Source of the DNA: Desulfobacteraceae bacterium
GTDB taxonomy: Bacteria > Desulfobacterota > DSM-4660 > Desulfatiglandales > Desulfatiglandaceae
Direction of reading: 5' to 3'
Assembly: GCA_030642205.1 (NCBI GenBank)
Contig: DAOWOF010000107.1
Coordinates: forward strand, 1-7,639
Length of the DNA stretch: 7,639 bases
Shown: positions 1 through 5,277 of the stretch, piece by piece
Layout of the letters: each line of letters begins with the position of its first letter
How positions within the stretch are numbered: the stretch's first letter is position 1
Notes under the pieces: generated by a model
Seen by the model: the letters and a program-made list of their open reading frames with translations, nothing else
What the model was told of the DNA's origin: nothing
Database searches by the model: none
Position numbers and translations under genes: made by a program

Positions 1-126
1 GATCCAGAACCGGATCCAGAACCGGATCCAGAACCGGATCCAGAACCTGATCCAGAACCGGATCCAGAGCCTGATCCAGAGCCAGATCCAGAGCCAGATC
101 CAGAACCAGACCCAGAGCCAGAGCCA
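1..126 (+). repeat. 12-bp coding minisatellite, ten units plus half a unit
   Basis: Ten tandem 12-bp units (consensus GATCCAGAACCG) encode Asp-Pro-Glu-Pro, followed by a half unit GAGCCA. Units 1-3 and 5 are identical and unit 4 differs by one base. Units 6-10 drift to GAG and CCA/CCT codons and one GAC while keeping the protein sequence. The array runs off the left edge, so its true copy number is unknown. The multiple of three keeps the frame when units are gained or lost. Confidence 0.95.
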
Positions 127-480
127 GACGATGATGTCGCAGATGGATCTTATTCAGTTTCTATCTCAAGTGATATGAACGATCATGGCGTCATGGATAT
201 TGACGTTGCAGGTGGCGTTGCTAATGGAAACCTGGCTTATTGCATGTATATAGCCTCCTTTGGCATGGAACTCTGTGTTGATCTTCCTGTGGTTGACGTA
301 CCAGTTGCTCCTGGTTTTGTTATGAGCTTTGAGGCTGTTGCCAACGCAATGGGTTTAGAGGTTCCAATCGCTATAGAGATTGATTGTGTCGGTGGGACCT
401 ATACCGTTTTAATACAGGATCCTACATTTGCTCCTGTATTGGGATTTGATACAATTAATGGAACTCCTGTGTGTCCATAA
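1..480 (+). CDS. C-terminal part of a (DPEP)n-linker protein, probably exported (5' end outside window)
   Basis: The reading frame is open from the first base and ends at a TAA at 478-480, so only the last 159 residues are present. Residues 1-42 are ten Asp-Pro-Glu-Pro units plus one Glu-Pro, an acidic Pro-rich linker of the sort that holds a surface domain away from an anchor or another domain. A C-terminal domain of about 115 residues follows. It starts with an Asp run and a SYSVSIS strand-like stretch, has four cysteines that could form disulfides, and alternates hydrophobic and Gly-rich segments as a beta-rich exported domain would. Met59 (position 175) is inside this open frame and is not a convincing start. 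I do not recognise the domain. The next gene downstream encodes a signal-peptide protein and shares the motif HG-[VI]-[ML]-DID (here residues 62-68), so both may belong to one surface or secretion locus. Export is inferred, because the N-terminus is missing. Confidence 0.8.
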   Translation, partial: DPEPDPEPDPEPDPEPDPEPDPEPDPEPDPEPDPEPDPEPEPDDDVADGSYSVSISSDMNDHGVMDIDVAGGVANGNLAYCMYIASFGMELCVDLPVVDVPVAPGFVMSFEAVANAMGLEVPIAIEIDCVGGTYTVLIQDPTFAPVLGFDTINGTPVCP

Positions 481-494
481 GTTTTAAGTTTGTG

Positions 495-554
495 GTAGAG
501 ATTTTTCATTCTCCAGGGAGAGATAATTATACTTGGCGCTTGAAAAATCACTAC
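495..554 (+). other. Intergenic inverted repeat between the two small-protein genes
   Basis: The arms GTAGAGATTTTTCA (495-508) and TGAAAAATCACTAC (541-554) pair over 13 of 14 positions around a 32-nt loop. The loop holds a smaller perfect hairpin, TCTCC-AG-GGAGA (510-521). No T-run follows the right arm, so it is not a standard intrinsic terminator. The downstream gene's Shine-Dalgarno AAAGGAG (562-568) lies 7 nt after it. It could be an RNA-stability or processing hairpin between cotranscribed genes, or an operator. Confidence 0.45.
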
Positions 555-578
555 CTTATATAAAGGAGATTGTAATTC

Positions 579-1130
579 ATGAAAAGAAAAACCATCACTT
601 TTTTAAGCGTTTTTACCTTGCTCTTTGCCTTAGGCTTAATGCCGGCATTAAGCAGCAATGCCTTGGCAACAGGTAATGACTGCATGGATGATGTATGTGA
701 GCTTATCGCAGATGCTCAGGCGGATATGGATGATGCCGCAACATATATCAAAAAGATTGGCCTGATCAGGCGGACGCTGGGAAAACGACAACTCGTACAT
801 GCTCATGCCTGCATTACTGGCGCTCAATTCAAATTGATGGACTGTACGGTTGCGGCCCTGCCATTAGACATGATTGCGGGTATTCTTCCTCATAATATGG
901 CAGAACTTCAGAATTTAATACAAAATGTGCTTCCTTCAATGTTGCCATTGATACCGGATATCTTAATCAATCCCATCGTGGAAACAATGACGGTTGAGCA
1001 GGTCCTTATTGTTGTCAAAATTGTTATTGACAGCGCTTTAATCGACACTCATGGCATTTTGGATATTGATGCATTGAACAATATTGCAGTTGCTCAGAGG
1101 ATCCTGGATAATCTGAATATCTGTAATTAA
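579..1130 (+). CDS. Small exported protein of unknown function with Sec signal peptide
   Basis: This 183-residue protein has a clear Sec signal peptide: Lys/Arg at residues 2-4, a hydrophobic core at about 6-24, and a likely signal peptidase I site after Ala30 (N-A-L-A). The ATG has a good Shine-Dalgarno, AAAGGAG, 10 nt upstream. The mature part has five cysteines (35, 40, 78, 89, 182), an acidic helix-like segment near 37-53, a basic stretch at 58-71, and a mostly helical hydrophobic middle around 92-155. Near the C-terminus is HGILDID (158-164), matching HGVMDID in the gene before it; this may be a shared short domain or a coincidence. I do not recognise a family. The mature chain has no further long membrane segment that I would call with confidence, so a periplasmic or secreted disulfide-containing protein is likeliest. 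The 98-bp gap to the upstream gene, on the same strand, allows cotranscription. Confidence 0.85.
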   Translation: MKRKTITFLSVFTLLFALGLMPALSSNALATGNDCMDDVCELIADAQADMDDAATYIKKIGLIRRTLGKRQLVHAHACITGAQFKLMDCTVAALPLDMIAGILPHNMAELQNLIQNVLPSMLPLIPDILINPIVETMTVEQVLIVVKIVIDSALIDTHGILDIDALNNIAVAQRILDNLNICN

Positions 1131-1143
1131 TTTAAATTATTAG

Positions 1144-1181
1144 TTTTTTGGCAGCTTTCTCTAATTGAGGCTGCCAAAAAA
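1144..1181. other. Perfect 12-bp inverted repeat between the small exported gene and moaA
   Basis: TTTTTTGGCAGC (1144-1155) and GCTGCCAAAAAA (1170-1181) are perfect complements with a 14-nt loop, starting 13 bp after the stop of the exported-protein gene. The position suggests an end-of-transcript hairpin. However, the T-run precedes the stem and an A-run follows it on both strands, the reverse of an intrinsic terminator. It may instead protect the 3' end of the mRNA, assist a Rho-dependent stop, or bind a protein as DNA. Confidence 0.6.
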
Positions 1182-1283
1182 TATATGCCTGCCGAATAAC
1201 TTTTGACCATTAATAAGGTCAGAAATTTCGAAGTTCTCCAAATTTTTAAATAAAAATTACCTCCCTGTCAGGAAATCCAAATC

Positions 1284-2303
1284 TTGCAATATCATAATGA
1301 TTCAATAATAACATCAAGGTCAAATTTCTTATCCAAAAGCCAAATCAACTATCTTCGTATTTCAATTACTGATAAATGTAATTTAAGATGCTTATATTGC
1401 ACTCCACAAAAAGATATTCCCAAATTGAGTCATCAAGATATCCTTACCTATGAAGAAATATATAAGATTGTAACACTTGCATGTTCTATTGGTATCAGAA
1501 AGGTCCGTATTACAGGAGGGGAGCCTCTGGTAAGGAAGGGCTTATTGGAACTAATTACCAGACTAAATGATATCAGCTGTCTGAAAGATCTATCTCTGAC
1601 AACTAATGGCATTCTTCTCCCAAAATATCTGGAGAATCTAGCAGCCTCAGGTATAAAAAGGATAAATATCAGTCTCGACTCGTTAAAGCCGGAAAAATTT
1701 CATCAAATTACAGGATATGATAAATTAGATAATGTCATTGAAGGAATTAAAATGGCTACAGATCTTGGTCTTCATCCGATCAAGATTAATATGGTGGTTA
1801 TTAAAGGGATAAATGATGATGAAGTACAGGATTTCGCGCGTCTTACATTTGATTATCCATATCAAATAAGATTTATTGAATATATGCCGGTGGGCGTTAG
1901 TCCCGGGAGGATCCGCCTTTCCCATCTATCCAATGATATTGTCAAGAAAAGACTAAACGGAATCGCAAAGCTTAATAAATTACCTGAAGCTGATTATGCA
2001 GGCCCTGCAGATTGTTATAAATTTGAAGGAGCGCGGGGAGAGATCGGTTTTATAAGCTCACGCAGCCATGCCTTTTGTTCAAAATGTAATCGGCTGCGTT
2101 TGACTGCCAATGGATATCTCAGGCCTTGCCTGTTTTCAGATGCTCAACTGGATCTTAAAAATCCTCTTAGAAATGGTGCGTCAGATGAAGAATTATTATC
2201 TATCTTTAAACAAGCGATACTTGATAAACCTGTAAAGACTCAACCTTTTTCAAGCAATAGCAAGAAACAAAACAACTGGTATATGTCATCTATTGGAGGA
2301 TAA
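1284..2303 (+). CDS. moaA: GTP 3',8-cyclase MoaA (radical SAM, molybdenum cofactor biosynthesis)
   Basis: MoaA makes 3',8-cyclo-7,8-dihydro-GTP from GTP, the first committed step of molybdenum/tungsten cofactor synthesis, in the cytosol. The 339 residues show the radical-SAM cluster CNLRCLYC (Cys32, 36, 39), the SAM-binding GGEP (78-81), the MoaA-specific second cluster CSKC...C (Cys265, 268, 282), the GTP-contacting arginines of the CNRLRL segment (Arg270, Arg272) and Arg25 before the first cluster, and the C-terminal Gly-Gly tail (SSIGG) needed for catalysis in the family. The start is TTG at 1284. AGGA at 1270-1273 sits 10 nt upstream, a frame stop lies at 1251, and the first in-frame ATG comes after the radical-SAM core. 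The N-terminus lacks the common D-x-x-G-R lead-in but keeps INYLRISITD. No other moa, mob or moe gene is in the window. The 3' end overlaps the convergent amidohydrolase gene by 18 bp. Confidence 0.95.
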   Translation: MQYHNDSIITSRSNFLSKSQINYLRISITDKCNLRCLYCTPQKDIPKLSHQDILTYEEIYKIVTLACSIGIRKVRITGGEPLVRKGLLELITRLNDISCLKDLSLTTNGILLPKYLENLAASGIKRINISLDSLKPEKFHQITGYDKLDNVIEGIKMATDLGLHPIKINMVVIKGINDDEVQDFARLTFDYPYQIRFIEYMPVGVSPGRIRLSHLSNDIVKKRLNGIAKLNKLPEADYAGPADCYKFEGARGEIGFISSRSHAFCSKCNRLRLTANGYLRPCLFSDAQLDLKNPLRNGASDEELLSIFKQAILDKPVKTQPFSSNSKKQNNWYMSSIGG

Positions 2304-3149
2304 AAGTCCCAGGAGTTTGGCTGCGTTAAGCCCTTTTATTTGTGCCATTTGCCCTTTGGCCAGGGCCAGGGCATCTATTTCCCTAAAATATCTTTTTGCC
2401 CTTAAAAGGGGGTAGTCAGTTCCAAAAAGGATCTTGTCAAAGCCTATTAATTTTCCGGCAATTCTATAGATTTCAGGAGAATAAAGAAAAGGTGATGCTG
2501 CGGTATCAAACCAGACATTTTTTAATGCTTCTTTGACCTCTTTTTTCATAAGGGAATAAAAAAAGATTCCTCCTCCCCAATGAGCCAGGATAATTCGATT
2601 CTCAGAATAGGCTTTGATAAATCGGTATATTTGCCGGAGCGTCATGGGGGCCTTTCCGGGATATTCATGCCCGACCGGTTCATTTGTATGGAGGAGTAAA
2701 GGCGCGTCATATTTTAAGCATAATTCCATAACATCGTTTATATAGGAAATAAAATCCTGTGTCAGGTCTGAGCCATAAAGGGCAAGTTCACCGACACCCG
2801 CAAGTCCGGCCTGGAGGCAGCGTTCGCATTCGACAGCAATCCCTGAAGCAAGTGGTGAAAAACAGCAGAATCCTGCCAGACGATCAGGGTATCGGTCAAT
2901 GGATTCAATTATATAATCGTTATGATGCTTATAATTTTTTTCTTTTGACCATGGAAAACCAAAGATAACAGATCTCTGAATTTCTTCCTTATCCATGTAA
3001 TCAATAAGTTCTTTAACACCCACAGTTTTGGCATGCGGTGAACTATAGATCCCTCGAAAATCCTGCTCTTCTGAAAGCAGCAGAGATCTGTCCGCGTTAA
3101 AATCAGGAGGGAAAATATGCGTATGAAAATCGATAATCATATTTTTCAT
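2286..3149 (-). CDS. Amidohydrolase-2 family (ACMSD-like) TIM-barrel metal enzyme
   Basis: This 287-residue protein has the metal ligands of the amidohydrolase-2 family in order: HTH at the N-terminus (His9, His11), His154 (LLLHTNEP), His190 (ILAHWGGG) and Asp245 (LFGTDYP). GELALYG (120-126) may place a further acidic residue in the active site. These are the residues that bind one divalent metal, usually zinc, in decarboxylases such as ACMSD and in related hydrolases. The exact substrate cannot be read from sequence. No signal peptide is visible, so it is cytosolic. The first ATG overlaps the stop of the thioredoxin-like gene (ATGA), indicating translational coupling; a second Met at residue 4 directly before IIDFHTH is an alternative start. 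The gene converges on moaA with an 18-bp overlap, and I see no terminator for it. Confidence 0.88.
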   Translation of the reverse strand: MKNMIIDFHTHIFPPDFNADRSLLLSEEQDFRGIYSSPHAKTVGVKELIDYMDKEEIQRSVIFGFPWSKEKNYKHHNDYIIESIDRYPDRLAGFCCFSPLASGIAVECERCLQAGLAGVGELALYGSDLTQDFISYINDVMELCLKYDAPLLLHTNEPVGHEYPGKAPMTLRQIYRFIKAYSENRIILAHWGGGIFFYSLMKKEVKEALKNVWFDTAASPFLYSPEIYRIAGKLIGFDKILFGTDYPLLRAKRYFREIDALALAKGQMAQIKGLNAAKLLGLLSSNR

Positions 3150-3658
3150 AAAAGAGTTTTCAATTTATTTTCAAGAGAACCGGGACGAAACCCGACAAGC
3201 TTATCCTTGATCTTGCCCTGACGATCAATAATAAACATGGTTGGTATTGAAATCCGGGTATTCCCAAAAAAATCTTTTAAGGTCTTCTGATTTGACCTTA
3301 ATATCGGATAATTTATATGGTTATCCTTGATGAAGGTTTGCAGCGACAGGTTTGATGTTTGCATTGGATCGTCCAGGGATATTCCTAATATAACCAGGCC
3401 TTTTTTCTTGTGTTCTTTTTGGAGCATGACTAATTCAGGGATTGATTTTCTGCAAGGAGGACACCATGTGGCCCAAAAATCGACTAGAACTACTTGTCCA
3501 AGGTGTTCCCCAAGGGTTACCCTGTGGCCATTAATGTCTTTAAGAGAAAAATCCGGAGCTGGAGGCCCTGCACCTACTTCATTTTGGCATCCAATATACA
3601 AAAAAATAAAGGTTAGCAATGTCATCCATATGACTGTGCCTTTCCTATTTGGTTTCAT
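3146..3658 (-). CDS. TlpA/ResA-like thiol-disulfide oxidoreductase, membrane-anchored
   Basis: This 170-residue protein starts with a basic N-terminus and a hydrophobic segment (about 8-22) ending in LYIGC at Cys24. That resembles a lipoprotein box, but Tyr at -3 is atypical, so either a lipid anchor or an uncleaved membrane anchor is possible. A Pro-rich linker and an AhpC/TSA-Redoxin fold follow: APDFSL (34-39), the active site WCPPC (Cys66, Cys69) and the cis-proline loop SIPT (Pro139), then the typical ID-RQGKI turn. Family members reduce or isomerise disulfides outside the cytoplasmic membrane, for example in cytochrome c maturation. The size is normal. A purine-rich AAAGGGGGA precedes the ATG. 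The stop overlaps the start of the amidohydrolase gene. A partner membrane reductase (DsbD/CcdA) is not in the window. Confidence 0.92.
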   Translation of the reverse strand: MKPNRKGTVIWMTLLTFIFLYIGCQNEVGAGPPAPDFSLKDINGHRVTLGEHLGQVVLVDFWATWCPPCRKSIPELVMLQKEHKKKGLVILGISLDDPMQTSNLSLQTFIKDNHINYPILRSNQKTLKDFFGNTRISIPTMFIIDRQGKIKDKLVGFRPGSLENKLKTLL

Positions 3659-3849
3659 TTATCCCCCTTTTGCCTTCCTTGAATGTAAATAAAATTGCAA
3701 GTATTCAGCTCTATTGATTCAAGATACACAACACTGATCTTATTAAAATTTTGAAATTATTTGCACTGGTTAGAGAGCGTTAAGAAAGAACCTGTCAATT
3801 AAATCTTTTTCAAAGGCCCTTATGCAAATCATTGTACAATATCGCGAGA

Positions 3850-3896
3850 AGGTGAAAAATATAAACACGAAAAGATCTCCTATATATTTTTCACCT
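3850..3896. other. 14-bp perfect inverted repeat downstream of the thiolase gene
   Basis: AGGTGAAAAATATA (3850-3863) pairs perfectly with TATATTTTTCACCT (3883-3896) around a 19-nt loop. It begins 20 bp after the thiolase stop in the minus direction. The stem is AT-rich and only TTCTCG follows it on the minus strand, so it is at best a weak intrinsic terminator; 3'-end protection or a regulatory site is equally possible. The rest of the 258-bp gap 3659-3916 must hold the promoter of the thioredoxin/amidohydrolase pair, but I see no convincing -35/-10. A 10-bp palindrome ATTGTACAAT lies at 3831-3840. Confidence 0.55.
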
Positions 3897-3916
3897 CTAT
3901 TACAATGCTTTTTTAA

Positions 3917-5092
3917 CTACCTGGCTCCCAGAATAGTAACTATTGGCAGCAACATTCCAGGATGTCCACCCTGTGCCATTGCCAGGCCAATTTTGGGATC
4001 TTTTATCTGTCTTGGACCAGCTTTGCCGGTTAGCTGGGTATAAAGATCAATACACATCCTGATACCTGTAGCGCCGATAGGATGCCCAAATGATTTTAGT
4101 CCGCCATCACTATTTACAGGTTGTTCTCCTTTAAGTGTAAACCGGCCGTTTTCAATTTCATCGAGGGCAGCGCCTTTTTCGCAAAACCCCAGGGCTTCAT
4201 ATTCGGCCAATTCTGCTATTGTAAAACAATCATGTACCTGGGCGAGGCTGATCTCATTTCGGGGGTCTTTAATCCCTGCAGCCTCATAGGCCTGTTTGCC
4301 GGCAATTTCCGTTTCTGGCAGATGGTCATATTGATAATCTATATCTTCTTTTCCAAGCCCGGGTCCAACAGCAAGACCAAAGCCTTTTATTAATACATAA
4401 TCATCTGTAAATGAGCTGGCCAGATCCGCCCTGCATAGTATTGCCGCAGCTGCCCCGTCTGTGGTCGGGCAGCAGTCAAAAAGCCCCAGAGGAGAGGCAA
4501 TAATAGGAGCATTTATGACTTTTTCCAGATCCACCTCTTTTTGGAAGTGTGCTTTGGGTGAAAAGGTTCCGTTATAATGATTTTTAACGGATATCTTTCC
4601 CAAGGCCCTTTTTCCATCTTCAGGTTTTATCCCATAAGTCATAAAATACTTTGTGGCAAAGAGCGCCCATCTTCCCGGGGCAGTATACCCCTGGCCATAA
4701 GCAGGATGAAAAAAGAATTCAGGCAATCCACTATAACCGCTATCCTTTAATTTTTCAACTCCAACAACCAGAACAATATCATAAACTCCACAAGCCACTG
4801 CAAAGGCGGCGTTTCTTAGCCCATCCATACCCGAGGCACAAAGATTTTCAACTCTGGTTACAGGGATATGAGGTAATTTAAGAGGAGTGGAAATGGTATA
4901 ACCACTATAACCGGAAACAACAGTGCTTACCCAGGCTGCGTTTATCGCGTCAGATTCTATGCCCGCGTCCTGATATGCCTCTTTGACCGAGTCAATAATC
5001 ATATCGTCCGCGCTCATCCCCCAATTTTCACCAAATTTTGAGCAGCCTGTTCCGATAATGGCAACTTTATCTTTAATAGCATCAACTTGCAT
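3917..5092 (-). CDS. Thiolase of the SCP2-like class (acetyl-CoA acetyltransferase-like)
   Basis: This 391-residue protein is close to family length. It has the thiolase nucleophile Cys85 in the segment NLCASGMDG, HDCF (His287), which replaces the NEAF motif of classical thiolases, and GHPIGATG (His337). The last motif is AQGG (373-376) where classical thiolases have C-x-G. This combination marks the SCP2/archaeal-type thiolases, which often need a DUF35 partner; a DUF35 domain is encoded just upstream on the same strand. Thiolases condense or cleave 3-ketoacyl-CoA; whether this one makes acetoacetyl-CoA or cleaves a larger substrate is not visible. It is cytosolic with no signal. The ATG at 5092 is the best start because KVAIIGTG follows at the usual distance, although GGAGG lies an unusually long 14 nt upstream. 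The 185-bp gap to the HMGCS-like gene allows but does not prove cotranscription. Confidence 0.93.
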   Translation of the reverse strand: MQVDAIKDKVAIIGTGCSKFGENWGMSADDMIIDSVKEAYQDAGIESDAINAAWVSTVVSGYSGYTISTPLKLPHIPVTRVENLCASGMDGLRNAAFAVACGVYDIVLVVGVEKLKDSGYSGLPEFFFHPAYGQGYTAPGRWALFATKYFMTYGIKPEDGKRALGKISVKNHYNGTFSPKAHFQKEVDLEKVINAPIIASPLGLFDCCPTTDGAAAAILCRADLASSFTDDYVLIKGFGLAVGPGLGKEDIDYQYDHLPETEIAGKQAYEAAGIKDPRNEISLAQVHDCFTIAELAEYEALGFCEKGAALDEIENGRFTLKGEQPVNSDGGLKSFGHPIGATGIRMCIDLYTQLTGKAGPRQIKDPKIGLAMAQGGHPGMLLPIVTILGAR

Positions 5093-5106
5093 ACTGAATA
5101 TTTTAA

Positions 5107-5111
5107 CCTCC
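5107..5111 (-). promoter_or_regulatory. Shine-Dalgarno GGAGG of the thiolase gene, long spacing
   Basis: The minus strand reads GGAGG 14 nt before the thiolase ATG, longer than the usual 5-10 nt. No ATG, GTG or TTG lies between, so the ATG at 5092 is kept. Confidence 0.5.
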
Positions 5112-5127
5112 GTAAGGAATCAGAAAT

Positions 5128-5199
5128 TTAGTATAATTTCATTTTAGACAGGTTTTCATAATAAAGATCCTGGCCTTGATATGAATTTAAATTCTCCAT
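5128..5199 (-). CDS. Doubtful 23-residue ORF in the gap between HMGCS-like and thiolase genes
   Basis: In the 185-bp gap the minus strand has ATG...TAA coding for 23 residues, beginning MENLNSYQGQD and ending SKMKLY. The same frame stays open another 11 codons upstream of this ATG, to a TGA, with amino-acid content that looks protein-like (DKVARQYI). There is no Shine-Dalgarno before the ATG. It could be a tiny real gene, a worn-out gene remnant, or chance. It shares its frame with the end of the HMGCS-like gene but is separated from it by several stops. The gap also holds a perfect palindrome GAATTTAAATTC (5183-5194). Confidence 0.15.
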   Translation of the reverse strand: MENLNSYQGQDLYYENLSKMKLY

Positions 5200-5277
5200 A
5201 ATATATTGTCTTGCGACTTTATCCTGAGCTACTATTCAGGCATACCAAAATCTATATTAACGAAAATTCATAAAAAA

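Noticed and set aside
1..126. Possible CRISPR-like repeat array
   Set aside because: The 12-bp units are directly tandem with no spacers and encode DPEP in an open frame.
1040..1130. Dockerin-like calcium repeat at the end of the small exported protein
   Set aside because: D-T-H-G-I-L-D-I-D resembles a dockerin loop superficially but lacks the D-x-N-x-D-G spacing and there is no second repeat.
1131..1283. Molybdenum-cofactor riboswitch upstream of moaA
   Set aside because: Such riboswitches are known before moa genes, but this 153-bp gap shows only the 12-bp hairpin and a short GACC/GGTC pair, not a multi-stem structure.
3831..3840. Palindrome ATTGTACAAT as a specific operator
   Set aside because: A single 10-bp palindrome in AT-rich DNA is too common to assign a regulator.
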